NCBI GenBank assembly: GCA_009694135.1
Contig: SHVS01000002.1
Location: 39,067 to 103,066, forward strand
Direction of reading: 5' to 3'
DNA from: Alphaproteobacteria bacterium
GTDB lineage: Bacteria > Pseudomonadota > Alphaproteobacteria > UBA6615
DNA: 64,000 nucleotides
The position numbers were made by a program, and so were the translations under genes. Below are positions 8,212-18,172 of this stretch, piece by piece; position 1 is the stretch's first letter, and each line of letters begins with the position of its first letter. The notes beneath the pieces are model-generated. The model did not search any database. It was not told where the DNA came from and was given only the letters and a program-made list of their open reading frames with translations.

Positions 8212-9561
8212 ATGCGCCTAATGAGTCACGACCTCGCCCGCCTGCTTCCGACGCTGTTCGCGGCGGCCCTGTTAGCTTCGCCCGCGGCGGCGCAGAAATT
8301 CAACCCTGCCTCCTTCACCCTCGACAATGGCTTGCAGGTCGTCGTGGTTGAAAACCACCGCGCCCCAGCCGTCACGCAGATGGTCTACTACAAAGTCGGC
8401 AGCGCCGATGAGGAGCCGGGCAAGGGCGGTCTCGCCCATTTCCTTGAGCATTTGATGTTCAAGGGCACGCCGAAGCATCCGCCGGGCGAGTTCTCGCAGA
8501 TGGTGGCCAAGCATGGCGGGCGCGAGAACGCCTTCACCACCCAGGACACGACCGGCTATTGGCAGCGCGTTGCAACCAAACAGCTGGGCATGATCATGGA
8601 GCTCGAGGCGGACCGCATGGTCAATCTCGTGCTCGCCCCGGAAACCGTACTGTCCGAACGCGACGTGATCCTTGAGGAACGCCGGTCGCGGGTGGAGCAG
8701 GAGGCCGGCGGCGTGCTCAACGAGCAGCTCACCGCCACGACTTGGCTCGCCCATCCTTATCGCAATCCGGTCATCGGCTGGGAGCACGAAATCCGCGGGC
8801 TGACGCGCGAGAACGCGCTTGAGTTCTACAAGCGCTGGTACGCGCCCAATAACGCCATTCTGGTGATCGCCGGCGACGTGACCGTGGCCGACGTGCGCAA
8901 GCTGGCCGAGAAAACCTTTGGCCAAGTGCCCGCGCGGCCGGTGCCAAAGCGCATGCGCGTAACCGAACCCGAACAGCGCGCCGCGCGCCGAGTCGAACTC
9001 AAGGATCCTCGCGTCCGCCAGGCGAGCATCACGCGACGCTATATAGCGCCGAGCTATATGGCCGGAGCGCGCGAACACGCCGCGGCGCTTGAAGTCGCCT
9101 CCGAGGTGCTCGGCGGCGGTTCGACCGGCGTTTTCTTTCGCTCGCTCGTGGTCGAACAGAAGGTGGCAAGCTCGGCCGGAGCTTTCTATTCGCCGACATC
9201 GATCGATCTGGGGCTCTTCGGTTTTTCGCTTACCCCGCGCACCGGCGTAACGGTCGCCGAGGCCGAAGCAGCGCTCGACTCCCTGATCAAGGACGTCCTC
9301 GCCAAGGGCGTAAGCGCCGAGGAGGTCGAGCGCGCCAAGCAGCGCATGATCGACAGCTCGATTTTCGCCATGGACAATACTCAGTCGGTCGCCCGCATGT
9401 TCGCCTCGGCATTGTCGCGCGGGCAGTCGGCGAACGAGATTGAAGAGTGGCCGGCGCGGATTGCCTTGGTGACCGTCGAACAGATCAATGCCGCGCTCAA
9501 GGCGGTGCTTCGCTCCCCCTGGTCGGTCACGGGACTGTTGCTGCCGGCTGACAAGGGCTAA
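8212..9561 (+). CDS. M16 family zinc metallopeptidase, catalytically intact
   Basis: A 449-residue secreted peptidase of the pitrilysin family. An N-terminal signal peptide ends around AAAQ (residue 28). The inverted zinc motif HxxEH is present as HFLEH (residues 76-80), with the third ligand expected downstream in the ELEADRMVNLVL region. The enzyme probably works in the periplasm with the non-catalytic M16 protein encoded next, a common arrangement in which the pair forms a clam-shell heterodimer. AGAGGGAGACAGAGG upstream supports the ATG at 8212; a second ATG three codons on is possible. Its substrate is not predictable. Confidence 0.93.
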   Translation: MRLMSHDLARLLPTLFAAALLASPAAAQKFNPASFTLDNGLQVVVVENHRAPAVTQMVYYKVGSADEEPGKGGLAHFLEHLMFKGTPKHPPGEFSQMVAKHGGRENAFTTQDTTGYWQRVATKQLGMIMELEADRMVNLVLAPETVLSERDVILEERRSRVEQEAGGVLNEQLTATTWLAHPYRNPVIGWEHEIRGLTRENALEFYKRWYAPNNAILVIAGDVTVADVRKLAEKTFGQVPARPVPKRMRVTEPEQRAARRVELKDPRVRQASITRRYIAPSYMAGAREHAAALEVASEVLGGGSTGVFFRSLVVEQKVASSAGAFYSPTSIDLGLFGFSLTPRTGVTVAEAEAALDSLIKDVLAKGVSAEEVERAKQRMIDSSIFAMDNTQSVARMFASALSRGQSANEIEEWPARIALVTVEQINAALKAVLRSPWSVTGLLLPADKG

Positions 9562-9667
9562 GTGCGTTTGTGTTGACGAAGGCGCGTGCGACGCACGAAC
9601 CGAGGGCGCGACAAGCGGAATCGCTGCGGCGGGCGCCCGCCCAGCTAAGGCCTGCGAGGAGCACCAA

Positions 9668-11071
9668 ATGATCCCTCCGACAGCCATGACCCCGAACACA
9701 GCCTCCAGGGTTGTTGCCGCGCGCGCCCGCGTCGCGTGGCGGGCGATGTTGTCCTGGCTGACCGTCGCGGTGGTCGCCGGCGGCGCCGTACCGGCGTTGG
9801 CGGTCGCCGTCGTCCCCGTCACCAGCCCGGGCGGGATCACCGCTTGGCTGGTCGAAGACCACAGCGTGCCGATCATCAGCCTGCGACTCCTTTTCCGCGG
9901 CGGCACGGCGATCGACCCGCCGGGGCGCGAAGGCCTCGCGGCGCTGACCGCCAACCTGCTCGACGAAGGCGCCGCCGAGTATGACTCACAGGCGTTTCAG
10001 ACACTGCTGTCGGATAACTCGATCACGCTCAGCTTCAGTTCCGGCCCGGACAATTTCGGCGGCACGCTGCGCACGCTGGTCAAGAAACGGGATCTCGCCT
10101 TCGACCTGTTGCGCTTGTCGATCATCCAGCCGCGCTTCGACCAGGAGCCGACCGAGCGCGTGCGCGGCCAAGTGCAGAACGTGATCTCGCGCAGCGCCAA
10201 CGACCCCGACCAGATCGCCGGCCGGGTGTTCTTCCGCACGGTTCTACCCAATCACCCCTATGGGCGGCCCAGCCGCGGCACGGCGGAAAGCGTGACCGCG
10301 ATCACCCGCGATGACATGCGCCAATTCGTGGCCGACCGCTTTGCGCGCGACAATCTAGTGCTTGCCATCGTCGGCGATATCACCGCCGCGGAACTCGCCC
10401 CGCTGCTGGACAAGACCTTTGGCGCGCTGCCCGCCAATTCCAAGCCGTTCAACGTGATCGAGGCCGCGCCCAAAGATACCGGCGAGGTCATCGTCGCGGA
10501 GTGGGATGTGCCGCAGTCGACCGTGCTGTTTGGACAAAAGGGTCTGAAACGCAGCGACCCCGACTTCTACTCGGCCTATGTGCTCAACTACATTCTCGGC
10601 GGCAGCGGCTTCACCGCGCGGCTCTACCAAGAAGTGCGCGAGGCGCGCGGCCTGGCCTATTCGGTCTATAGCTACCTCAGCACCTATGAGCACGCCGGGC
10701 TGGTGCTCGGCAGCGCCGGCACGGCCAATGGCCGTGTGGCGGAAACGATCGAAGTCGTGCGTCAGCAATGGGCCAAGATGCGCGACGGCGAGGTCGGCCA
10801 GGCCGAACTCGACGACGCCAAGGCCGGGCTGACCGGTTCCTTCGCCATCCAGTTCGAAACCACCAACTCGGTGGCCAATACGCTGGTCTCGATGCAGACC
10901 GACAACCTGGGCATCGACTACATCGACAGGCGCAACGCTTATATCGAGGCGGTGACGCTGGCCGACATCAAGCGTGTCGCCAAGCGCCTGCTCAACCCGG
11001 AGTCACTGGTGTTCGTGATCGTCGGCAAGCCCGAGGGCGTCACCGCGACCCGCACCCAGACCGGCGGCTAA
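9668..11071 (+). CDS. M16 family peptidase-like protein lacking the zinc motif
   Basis: A 467-residue M16-type protein with an N-terminal hydrophobic signal segment (about residues 25-45). Where an active enzyme carries HxxEH, this one reads LAALTANLLDEGA, so the zinc-binding residues are missing and it is probably the non-catalytic partner of the upstream M16 peptidase. It retains the RLYQEVREARGLAYSVYS motif of the C-terminal half, which helps form the substrate chamber. The track start at 9488 lies inside the upstream gene; the ATG at 9668 is preceded by GAGGAG at good spacing. The two genes are 106 nt apart and likely co-transcribed. Confidence 0.92.
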   Translation: MIPPTAMTPNTASRVVAARARVAWRAMLSWLTVAVVAGGAVPALAVAVVPVTSPGGITAWLVEDHSVPIISLRLLFRGGTAIDPPGREGLAALTANLLDEGAAEYDSQAFQTLLSDNSITLSFSSGPDNFGGTLRTLVKKRDLAFDLLRLSIIQPRFDQEPTERVRGQVQNVISRSANDPDQIAGRVFFRTVLPNHPYGRPSRGTAESVTAITRDDMRQFVADRFARDNLVLAIVGDITAAELAPLLDKTFGALPANSKPFNVIEAAPKDTGEVIVAEWDVPQSTVLFGQKGLKRSDPDFYSAYVLNYILGGSGFTARLYQEVREARGLAYSVYSYLSTYEHAGLVLGSAGTANGRVAETIEVVRQQWAKMRDGEVGQAELDDAKAGLTGSFAIQFETTNSVANTLVSMQTDNLGIDYIDRRNAYIEAVTLADIKRVAKRLLNPESLVFVIVGKPEGVTATRTQTGG

Positions 11072-11270
11072 GGTAGTGATCGAAACGGAGGCTCCGGCCG
11101 GCCCTGCCTAGCCGGCCAAGGCGAGCTTCGCCTCGGCGAAAGGTCGCCTTCCGTTGCGGATATCGCTATACAACCTCATGACCTGCTAGCGGTTCGGCCC
11201 GACGGTCCGGAAATGGACTGCCGGAATCGGAGCGTCGGCCCTGTCCAACAGGCAAAGGTCGCCCCACAGC

Positions 11271-12344
11271 GTGCACACCACGAATCTGACCAAGCTCCTC
11301 GGCATCGAGTTGCCATTGATCCAGGCGCCGATGGCCGGCGGATATACGACCCCGGTGCTGGTCGCCTCTGTGTCAAATACCGGCGGACTCGGCTCACTGG
11401 CCGCTTCGCTGCTCAAGCCGGAGGAAATCGCGGCCGAAGCAGCGGCGATCCGCGCGCTCACCCGCGCGCCCTTCGCCATCAATCTCTTCGTCCCGGAAGC
11501 GACGCCCACGGTCAGCGACGCCGAGCTCAAGGCGGCGGCCGATGCGCTGGAGCCGATCGCGAAGGAGCTCGGAATCGAGCCTCCGCGCCCCATTCGCGCG
11601 CCGGTCGTGGAGTTCAACGCCCAGCTCGAAGCGGTGCTGGAGGCGCGGCCGGCGGTGGTGAGCTTCGTCATGGGCGTGCCGCCGAGCGACGTGGTCAATC
11701 GGATCCTGGCCGCCGGCATCAAATTGATCGGCACGGCAACCAATGAGGCCGAAGCGCAAGCGCTGGCCACCGCCGGCGTCGAGGTCTTGGTGGCGCAAGG
11801 CTCCGAGGCCGGCGGGCATCGCGGGACCTTCCTGCCGGCGCCGGCCGACCGCATGCTCGGCGCCTTCCCGCTCGTGCAGCAATTGGTTCGGGCGTTCGAG
11901 CTGCCGGTGATCGCCGCCGGCGGAATCATGAATGGGCGCGGCATCGCCGCGGCGCTCGCCAATGGCGCGCAAGCGGTGCAGCTCGGCAGCGTGTTCATGC
12001 TGGCGCGCGAAGCCGGCACGCCGCCGGAGTTGCGCACGGCGCTCATTGAGCTGCGCAACGCGCCCAGCGTGATTTCGTGCGTCTTTACCGGCAAACCGGC
12101 GCGTGTGATCCGCAACCGCTTCGTCGAAATGATGGATCAGCCGGGCATTCCGATTTTGCCCTGGCCGCATCAGGGGCCGCTGACCGTCACGCTGCGCCGC
12201 GCCGCGCTCAAGCAAGGGCGACGCGAGTTCATGTTCCTGCTTGCCGGCCAGGGCGCGCCCTTTATCCAGTCTATGCCGGCCGGATCGATGATTCGCGAGT
12301 TCCTGGGCGACTATCGCAGCGCGGTGAAGCAACTCGGCCTTTGA
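11271..12344 (+). CDS. Nitronate monooxygenase family flavoprotein
   Basis: A 357-residue FMN-dependent TIM-barrel protein of the nitronate monooxygenase (formerly 2-nitropropane dioxygenase) family. The N terminus shows LPLIQAPMAGG, the barrel includes the VAQGSEAGGHRG segment with the catalytic-type His, and VIAAGGIMNGRG forms the FMN phosphate site. Family members oxidise alkyl nitronates such as propionate 3-nitronate; related proteins act as enoyl-ACP reductases, so the exact substrate is uncertain. The start is a GTG; no ATG fits. Upstream, 199 nt contain GC-rich hairpins but no convincing terminator. Confidence 0.88.
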   Translation: MHTTNLTKLLGIELPLIQAPMAGGYTTPVLVASVSNTGGLGSLAASLLKPEEIAAEAAAIRALTRAPFAINLFVPEATPTVSDAELKAAADALEPIAKELGIEPPRPIRAPVVEFNAQLEAVLEARPAVVSFVMGVPPSDVVNRILAAGIKLIGTATNEAEAQALATAGVEVLVAQGSEAGGHRGTFLPAPADRMLGAFPLVQQLVRAFELPVIAAGGIMNGRGIAAALANGAQAVQLGSVFMLAREAGTPPELRTALIELRNAPSVISCVFTGKPARVIRNRFVEMMDQPGIPILPWPHQGPLTVTLRRAALKQGRREFMFLLAGQGAPFIQSMPAGSMIREFLGDYRSAVKQLGL

Positions 12345-12410
12345 CATAGGTTGCATGCCCGGTGCCGCCGCCGCAGTCTTGATGCGATGGTCGGACTCGG
12401 AGCGCGGGCA

Positions 12411-13709
12411 ATGCTGTATGAGCAGGATCTGAGCGGCTGCCTGGCGCGGCGGCTGGGCGCGCATGGCCTAACCGACGATGATCTGCTGCCCGAGATCTTG
12501 CATCTCGAGGGCGGGATCACGGCGCTGCGTGCACAGCACGAGCGCAAGAGCCTGCCCCTGCTGGCGCTGCCCGGGCGCAGCGACGACCTTGCCCCGCTGG
12601 CGCCCCTGGCCGAGGAATTCCGCAGCCGCTTCGACCACGTCGTCGTGCTCGGCACTGGCGGATCGAGCCTCGGCGGGCAGACGCTGGTCGCGCTCAAGGA
12701 TCTCGGCATCGGCAAGCCGCAGGGCGCGCCCAAGCTCATTTTCCTCGACAACATCGATCCCGAGGCCTTCGCCGCGCTGAGCGCCACGGTCGATTGGCGG
12801 CGCGCCGGGCTGATTGTGATTTCCAAATCCGGCACCACGGCCGAGACGCTGACCCAGCTCCTAACCCTCTTGCCGAAGCTCAAGGTGGCGCAAGGCGCCG
12901 CCCATGGCCGGCATGTGGTGGTGATCACCGAGCCGGGCGATAACCCGATGCGGCGGATCGCGGCGACCATCGGCGCCAGGATCCTTGATCACGATCCGGG
13001 CATCGGTGGGCGCTATTCGGTGCTGAGCCTGGTCGGGCTGCTGCCGGCGCTGATCGCCGGGGTGGACGTGGCCGAAGTGCGCCGCGGGGCGCTGGAGGTG
13101 CTCGACGACACGCTCACACGCGGCACCGCTTCGGCTCCGGCCCAAGGCGCCGTGACCGCGATCACCCTCGCGCGCAAACGCGGCGCGAGCGTGACCGTGA
13201 TCATGCCCTATCTCGACCGGCTGGCGCAGTTCGGCCTCTGGTATCGCCAGCTGTGGGCCGAGAGCCTGGGCAAGGGCGGCAAGGGCACGACGCCGATCCG
13301 CGCCATGGGCACCGTCGATCAGCACAGCCAATTGCAGCTATATCTCGGCGGTCCGCGCGACAAGACCTTCACCCTGATCGAGACCGCCACGGTGGGAACC
13401 GGCGACGCCGTCCCAGAGGCAAGCGCGCGCGCGGCCGGGATCGACTATCTGGCCGGGCGGCGCATGGGCGATCTCCTGGCGGCGGAAGCGCGCGCCACCG
13501 CCGACACGTTGCTCAAGGGCGGTCGCCCGACGCGCGTCATTCGCCTGGCCAAGCTGAATGCGGCCAGTATGGGTGCGCTCTTGATGCATTTCATGCTGGA
13601 GACGATCCTGGCCGCGCATCTGCTCGGCGTCGATCCCTTCGACCAGCCGGCGGTCGAAGAAGGCAAGATCCTCGCCCGCCGCTATTTGGCGGAGATGACT
13701 CGCTCATGA
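12411..13709 (+). CDS. pgi: Glucose-6-phosphate isomerase, short form
   Basis: Interconverts glucose 6-phosphate and fructose 6-phosphate in the cytoplasm. The SIS-domain phosphosugar motifs are clear: [16 protein letters not shown], then [12 protein letters not shown], and further on the active-site segment [11 protein letters not shown]. At 432 residues it is well below the ~550 of E. coli Pgi but matches compact alphaproteobacterial forms. The track start is a TTG at 12351; the ATG at 12411 is preferred because GGAG lies 8 nt upstream, with ATG 12387 as the alternative. The stop codon overlaps the mutL start (ATGA), so mutL is probably translationally coupled. Confidence 0.92.
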   Translation: MLYEQDLSGCLARRLGAHGLTDDDLLPEILHLEGGITALRAQHERKSLPLLALPGRSDDLAPLAPLAEEFRSRFDHVVVLGTGGSSLGGQTLVALKDLGIGKPQGAPKLIFLDNIDPEAFAALSATVDWRRAGLIVISKSGTTAETLTQLLTLLPKLKVAQGAAHGRHVVVITEPGDNPMRRIAATIGARILDHDPGIGGRYSVLSLVGLLPALIAGVDVAEVRRGALEVLDDTLTRGTASAPAQGAVTAITLARKRGASVTVIMPYLDRLAQFGLWYRQLWAESLGKGGKGTTPIRAMGTVDQHSQLQLYLGGPRDKTFTLIETATVGTGDAVPEASARAAGIDYLAGRRMGDLLAAEARATADTLLKGGRPTRVIRLAKLNAASMGALLMHFMLETILAAHLLGVDPFDQPAVEEGKILARRYLAEMTRS

Positions 13710-15523
13710 CCATCCGGCTTTTGCCGCCGGGGCTGGTCAATCGCATCGCCGCCGGTGAAGTGATCGAGCGCCCCGCGGCCGCGATCAAGGAACTGGTCGA
13801 AAACGCGCTCGATGCCGGCGCGCGGCGCATCGATGTCGTGGTCGAAGGCGGCGGGCTCGATCGTATCCTGGTTACCGATGACGGCGGCGGCATGACTCCT
13901 GACGAGCTCGTGCTTGCGGTCGAACGGCACGCGACCTCGAAACTGCCCGACGACGATCTGGTGCATGTGCGCCACCTCGGCTTCCGCGGCGAGGCCTTGC
14001 CGGCGATCGGCTCCGTGTCACGGCTGACCATCGCCTCGCGTCCAACGAGTGCGCGCGAGGCCTATGCGCTCACAGTCGCACACGGAACCGTCGGCACGCC
14101 CATGCCGGCGGCGCTGTCCGGCGGCACGCGGATCGAAGTGCTCGGGCTGTTCGCCTCCACCCCCGCGCGGCTCAAATTCATGAAAACCACGGCGACCGAA
14201 TTCGGCCAGGCGCGCGAGGCGGTGCAGCGTCTCGCGCTCGCGCATCCGGCTGTCGGCTTCACCCTGGCTGACGGGATGAGCGAGCGGCTGCGCCTGCCGC
14301 CGCAGCCAGGCGACGCCGAAGCCGCGCGCGACAAGCGTATCGAGGCGCTGCTCGGGCGCGAATTCCGCGATAACGCCGTGCGGCTTTTGGCCGAGCGCGA
14401 CGGGGTCGTGCTCACCGGGCTTGCGGGCTTGCCAACATTGTCGCGCGCCAACGCGCAGCACCAGTATCTGATCGTCAACAGTCGGCCGGTGCGCGACCGG
14501 CTGCTCGCCGGGGCCGTGCGCGCCGCCTATCAGGATTTGATGCCGCGCGACCGCCACCCGCTGCTGGCGCTGTTCCTGACCCTGCCGCCGGAAGAGGTCG
14601 ACGTGAATGTCCACCCGGCCAAGGCCGAGGTGCGCTTCCGCGACGGAGCCTTGGTGCGCGGACTGATCGTGAGCGCCCTGCGCCATGCGCTCGCCGACGC
14701 CGGGCATCGGGCCGCGACCACGGTCGCCGACCGCACCCTGGCGGCGTTTCAGCCCTCCGCCCCAGCCATTGCCCGCTGGGCCGCGACCGGCGCGCCGCAG
14801 CGTCCCATGCGCGGTTTGGCCGAAGCCGCGGTGCAATATTTTGCACCGCCGAGCGCGGCTTCGGGCATGCATCTGCCCGGCTTGGATGCGCCGGAATTGC
14901 GTCGTCCCACGCCCGAGCCGGAGCCGGAAACCCCAGCCCACGACCACCCGCTCGGCGCGGCGCGCGCGCAGTTGTTCGATACCTATGTCGTGGCCGAAAC
15001 CGCCGACGGCATGGTGATCATCGACCAGCACGCGGCGCATGAGCGCGTGGTCGAGGAAGAGATCAAAGCCGGGCTGGCGCGCGGCGGCGTCACACGCCAA
15101 GGGCTGCTCTTGCCCGAGGTGGTGGAGCTTGACGAAAGCGCGGCGGCGCGCCTGGCGCAGCGCGCGCCCGAACTCGAAACGCTCGGTCTTTCAATCGAAA
15201 GCTTCGGCCGTGGCGCGATCCTGGTGCGCGCAGCCCCGGCCGTGTTGGGCTCGGGATCGCTCGCCCCTCTGCTGGCCGATCTGGCCGACGAGATCGGCGC
15301 GCTCGACCAGGATTTCGCGCTCAAGGAGCGGCTCGATGCGGTGATCGCGCGCATGGCCTGTCACGGCGCGGTGCGCGCCGGGCGCAGGCTCACGCTCGCC
15401 GAAATGAACGCGCTGCTGCGGCAAATGGAGGCGACACCCTTCGCCGGCCAATGCGCGCATGGCCGCCCGACCTATGTCGAGCTGAAACGCGCCGATATCG
15501 AGCGTCTCTTCGGCCGCCGCTAA
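13706..15523 (+). CDS. mutL: DNA mismatch repair protein MutL
   Basis: A 605-residue mismatch-repair matchmaker that links MutS recognition to strand incision. The N-terminal GHKL ATPase motifs are visible: [25 protein letters not shown] with the catalytic Glu and metal-binding Asn, DDGGGM, and [12 protein letters not shown] Pro-rich linker around residues 350-415 leads to the C-terminal dimerisation domain ([23 protein letters not shown]). The QHAAHER motif and the CHGAVRAG and GQCAHGRPT segments suggest an endonuclease-type MutL. The track ORF begins much earlier, out of frame inside pgi; the ATG at 13706 gives the canonical [20 protein letters not shown] terminus. Confidence 0.97.
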   Translation: MTIRLLPPGLVNRIAAGEVIERPAAAIKELVENALDAGARRIDVVVEGGGLDRILVTDDGGGMTPDELVLAVERHATSKLPDDDLVHVRHLGFRGEALPAIGSVSRLTIASRPTSAREAYALTVAHGTVGTPMPAALSGGTRIEVLGLFASTPARLKFMKTTATEFGQAREAVQRLALAHPAVGFTLADGMSERLRLPPQPGDAEAARDKRIEALLGREFRDNAVRLLAERDGVVLTGLAGLPTLSRANAQHQYLIVNSRPVRDRLLAGAVRAAYQDLMPRDRHPLLALFLTLPPEEVDVNVHPAKAEVRFRDGALVRGLIVSALRHALADAGHRAATTVADRTLAAFQPSAPAIARWAATGAPQRPMRGLAEAAVQYFAPPSAASGMHLPGLDAPELRRPTPEPEPETPAHDHPLGAARAQLFDTYVVAETADGMVIIDQHAAHERVVEEEIKAGLARGGVTRQGLLLPEVVELDESAAARLAQRAPELETLGLSIESFGRGAILVRAAPAVLGSGSLAPLLADLADEIGALDQDFALKERLDAVIARMACHGAVRAGRRLTLAEMNALLRQMEATPFAGQCAHGRPTYVELKRADIERLFGRR

Positions 15524-15527
15524 GCTT

Positions 15528-16085
15528 TTATCCGCGCAAAATAAAGCGCAGTTCGCTGTCGCCGACGCGGCGGGCGTCCTCCAGCTCGAAGCCGGGCGGA
15601 AGCGGCGTACGGTCGCGCGCTGCCGCTTCGAGCACGATCAACGCGTCGCGGGTGATCCAGCCGGCGCGATCGAGACCCGCCAGCGCAGGCATCGAAAGCC
15701 CGGAATCGTAAGGCGGATCGAGCAGCACCAGCGTCGCCGCGCGGCCGGCGGACGCCGTCGGCGGCGCGGTCGCATCGCCGGCCAAAATCGTCGCCTGCTC
15801 TTCCAGATCGAATGCCGCGAGCGTCGCCCGAAGCGCGTTCAGCACTCCGCGATCCTGTTCGAGAAACACCGCATGGGCGGCGCCGCGCGATAGCGCCTCG
15901 ATGCCCAGCGCGCCCGATCCGGCGAAGGCGTCGAGCACGCGCGCGCCATCCAAAATCCCCGCATGCCGCCCATGCGCCAAGATATTGAACAGCGTCTGCC
16001 GCAACCGGTCGCCGCTTGGCCGCAACCCGGGCGCGGACGGCGCATCCAGCCGCCGCCCTTTGAGCCTACCTCCGCTTATGCGCAT
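15528..16085 (-). CDS. rsmD: 16S rRNA (guanine(966)-N2)-methyltransferase
   Basis: A 185-residue SAM-dependent enzyme that methylates G966 of 16S rRNA on the assembling 30S subunit. The start ATG at 16085 gives the conserved MRISGGRLKGRRL opening and follows a run overlapping the pseudouridine synthase stop. Visible motifs are RQTLFNILAH, the SAM-binding VLDAFAGSGALGIEALSRGA, and the catalytic LLDPPYDSG. The gene overlaps the preceding rRNA pseudouridine synthase gene by 20 nt, so the two RNA-modification enzymes are probably coupled. Its stop codon lies only 4 nt from the convergent mutL stop. Confidence 0.95.
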   Translation of the reverse strand: MRISGGRLKGRRLDAPSAPGLRPSGDRLRQTLFNILAHGRHAGILDGARVLDAFAGSGALGIEALSRGAAHAVFLEQDRGVLNALRATLAAFDLEEQATILAGDATAPPTASAGRAATLVLLDPPYDSGLSMPALAGLDRAGWITRDALIVLEAAARDRTPLPPGFELEDARRVGDSELRFILRG

Positions 16086-16848
16086 GCTGAACGAAGGTGA
16101 GGCCGAGCTGATCCTTGAGGACCCGCCGCGACACTTCATCCAGTTTGCCGCGCTCCAGCGTACCGAGCTGGAACGGCCCATAGGATACGCGGATTAGCCG
16201 CCCGACGGTGTAGCCGAGATGTTCGAGGACGCGCCGCACCTCGCGGTTCTTGCCCTCTCTCAAGCCGAGCGTGATCCAGGCATTGGCGCCCTGCTGGCGG
16301 TCGAGCGCGGCCTCGATCGGGCCATAGCGCACGCCCTCGATGGTGATCCCCTTCGCCAGCGCCGCAAGCGATTCCGCATTGGGTTGGCCGAACACGCGCG
16401 CCCGGTAACGCCGGACCCAGGCATTGGCCGGAAGCTCAAGCCGGCGGGCAAGCGCCCCGTCATTGGTGAGCAGCAGCAAGCCTTCGCTGTTCAAATCGAG
16501 CCGCCCGATCGATATCAGATGCCCGAGTTCCTTCGGCAGTTTGTCGAACAGCGTCGGCCGTCCCTGCGGATCGCGATGCGTGGTCAAAAGCCCGCGAGGC
16601 TTGTGATAGCGCCACACGCGCACTTCCTCGCGCGCCGGCAGCGGGCGGTCATCGACGGTGATTTTGGCGTCGGGGGCGACATTGAGCGCCGGGGTCTTGA
16701 CCGTCACGCCGTCGAGCTTGACCCGTCCGTCGGCGATCCAGCGTTCCGCTTCGCGCCGCGAGGACACGCCCGCACGCGCGATCACCCGCGCGATACGCTC
16801 GAGCTTCACGCCCGCGATCTCTGCCGCTGCTTCAGTCTCTGCCGTCAC
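16066..16848 (-). CDS. 23S rRNA pseudouridine synthase, RluB/RsuA type
   Basis: A 260-residue enzyme of the RsuA/RluB/RluE/RluF family. The N-terminal S4 RNA-binding domain (residues ~13-60, ARVIARAGVSSRREAERWI) is followed by the catalytic domain with GRLDLNSEGLLLLTNDG, where the Asp of GRLD is the nucleophile. Length and the presence of an S4 domain fit RluB, which makes Psi2605 in 23S rRNA; RsuA (16S Psi516) cannot be excluded without alignment. The C terminus is basic (HAHKRR). It is the first gene of a short minus-strand operon with rsmD. Confidence 0.9.
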   Translation of the reverse strand: MTAETEAAAEIAGVKLERIARVIARAGVSSRREAERWIADGRVKLDGVTVKTPALNVAPDAKITVDDRPLPAREEVRVWRYHKPRGLLTTHRDPQGRPTLFDKLPKELGHLISIGRLDLNSEGLLLLTNDGALARRLELPANAWVRRYRARVFGQPNAESLAALAKGITIEGVRYGPIEAALDRQQGANAWITLGLREGKNREVRRVLEHLGYTVGRLIRVSYGPFQLGTLERGKLDEVSRRVLKDQLGLTFVQHAHKRR

Positions 16849-16871
16849 CGACCGCTCCTACTCGGGCCGGA

Positions 16872-17585
16872 TCAGCGTCCGGCCGCCACCACGAAGGCGG
16901 CGAAGATACGCTCATCGCCGGCAGAAACGGAATATTCCGGATGCCACTGCACGCCGAGGCAGAAACTCTTGCCCAGGGCCTCGATGCCCTCGATCACGCC
17001 ATCGGGCGCGCGAGCGTTGATCATGACACCCGCGGGAGCGTCGCGCACCGCCTGATGGTGGGCGCTGTTCACCTCGAGCGTATCGCGGCCGACAATCGTA
17101 TGCAGTAGCGTGCCCGGCGTGATGCTGACGCTGTGCCCCGGCTGGTCGCGCGGATTGGGCTGCTCATGCGCCAGCGCCGAGGGAATCTCGTCCGGGATAT
17201 GCTGGATCAGCCGCCCGCCCAGGGCCACATGCATCAATTGCTGCCCGCCGCAGATGCCGAGCAGGGCCATGTCGCGCACCAGCGCCCCGCGCGTGACCGC
17301 CAGCTCGAAGGCCGTGCGCCGGTCCTTGGTCTTGACCGTGGCATGGCGCGCGCTATCGCCAAACAGCGCGGGATCGACGTCGAAGGCGCCGCCAGTGACC
17401 AACAGCCCGTCGATCCGGTCGAGATAGGCTTCGGCCTGTTCCGGCTCATGCGGCAGGGCGACCGGCAATCCGCCGGCGCGCGTCACCGCCGCGAAATAAT
17501 TTTCGCGCAGCGCATACCATGGCAGTTTGGAATAACCGCCGGGGGCTTCGGCATCGAGCGTCAGGCCGATGATCGGGCGAGGCAT
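16872..17585 (-). CDS. Gamma-glutamyl-gamma-aminobutyrate hydrolase family protein (peptidase C26)
   Basis: A 237-residue class-I glutamine amidotransferase-like hydrolase. The nucleophile elbow GICGGQQLMHV contains the catalytic Cys, and the VQWHPEYSV segment near the C terminus supplies the His/Glu of the triad. The N terminus (MPRPIIGLTLDAEAPGGYSKLPWYALRENY) matches PuuD-type proteins that hydrolyse gamma-glutamyl-GABA in putrescine breakdown. No other put/puu genes are nearby, so the physiological substrate is unproven. The gene is divergent from tadA across a 64-nt gap that must hold both promoters. Confidence 0.9.
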   Translation of the reverse strand: MPRPIIGLTLDAEAPGGYSKLPWYALRENYFAAVTRAGGLPVALPHEPEQAEAYLDRIDGLLVTGGAFDVDPALFGDSARHATVKTKDRRTAFELAVTRGALVRDMALLGICGGQQLMHVALGGRLIQHIPDEIPSALAHEQPNPRDQPGHSVSITPGTLLHTIVGRDTLEVNSAHHQAVRDAPAGVMINARAPDGVIEGIEALGKSFCLGVQWHPEYSVSAGDERIFAAFVVAAGR

Positions 17586-17649
17586 CCGCAGAGACTAGGT
17601 GCCAACCGGTGAACGTGCAATTGACGCTGGCGACGATTAGGGTCGCGTT

Positions 17650-18132
17650 ATGCGCATAACTGGCGATTTCATGGCTCAAGGCTTCATGGCTCAAGCGCTG
17701 GCTCTGGCCGAGGCGGCCGGCGCCGCCGGCGAGGTGCCGGTGGGCGCGGTGGTGGTCGAGGATGGCCGCGTGCTGGCCACGGCGAGCAATCGGGTCGAGA
17801 CCGACTCCGACCCGACCGCGCATGCCGAAATCCTGGCGATTCGCGCCGCCGCCAAGGCCCGCTCTATTCAGAAGGGGGGCACGCCGAGGCTCGAGGGCTG
17901 CGACCTCTATGTCACGCTGGAGCCCTGCGCCATGTGCGCCCAGGCGATCGCCTTCGCCCGTCTCCGCCGGGTGTATTTCGCCGCCTATGACCCGAAGGGC
18001 GGCGGCGTCGAGCATGGCGCGAAGATTTTCTCCCAGCCGAGCTGCAACCACCGCCCCGAGGTCTATGGCGGGATCGAGGAACAGCGCGCGGGGGAGATGC
18101 TGCGGGCGTTTTTTCGGTCGCAACGAGGATAA
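17650..18132 (+). CDS. tadA: tRNA-specific adenosine deaminase (A34 to inosine)
   Basis: A 160-residue zinc-dependent deaminase that converts adenosine 34 of tRNA-Arg(ACG) to inosine. The cytidine-deaminase fold motifs are present: TAHAEILAI, with zinc-binding His and catalytic Glu, and LEPCAMCAQAI, with two zinc-binding Cys. The end reads MLRAFFRSQRG, as in normal homologues, so the adjacent insertion element has not truncated the gene. The start could be any of the Met codons at residues 1, 8 or 13; the first is annotated. The left inverted repeat of the IS1595-like element begins 16 nt after the stop codon. Confidence 0.95.
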   Translation: MRITGDFMAQGFMAQALALAEAAGAAGEVPVGAVVVEDGRVLATASNRVETDSDPTAHAEILAIRAAAKARSIQKGGTPRLEGCDLYVTLEPCAMCAQAIAFARLRRVYFAAYDPKGGGVEHGAKIFSQPSCNHRPEVYGGIEEQRAGEMLRAFFRSQRG

Positions 18133-18148
18133 GCGCATACCAATTTCT

Positions 18149-18172
18149 GGAATTATACGGTTGACGTACCAC
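18149..18172 (+). repeat. Left terminal inverted repeat of the IS1595-like element
   Basis: GGAATTATACGGTTGACGTACCAC matches the reverse complement of positions 19996-20019 at 21 of 24 bases, with the inner 14 bases (GGTTGACGTACCAC) identical. The inner part also supplies the -35 hexamer of the transposase promoter. Confidence 0.85.

Noticed and set aside
8272-9954. A 560-aa minus-strand ORF
   Set aside because: It is antisense to both M16 peptidase genes, is compositionally a shadow (Arg/Gly/His-rich), and shows no family features.
11094-11115. GC-rich hairpin GGCCGGC/GCCGGCC after the second M16 gene as a terminator
   Set aside because: No T tract follows; such palindromes are frequent in this GC-rich sequence.
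13253-13705. Upstream extension of mutL to a 756-aa protein
   Set aside because: This part lies out of frame inside pgi and is not MutL-like; the canonical N terminus begins at 13706.
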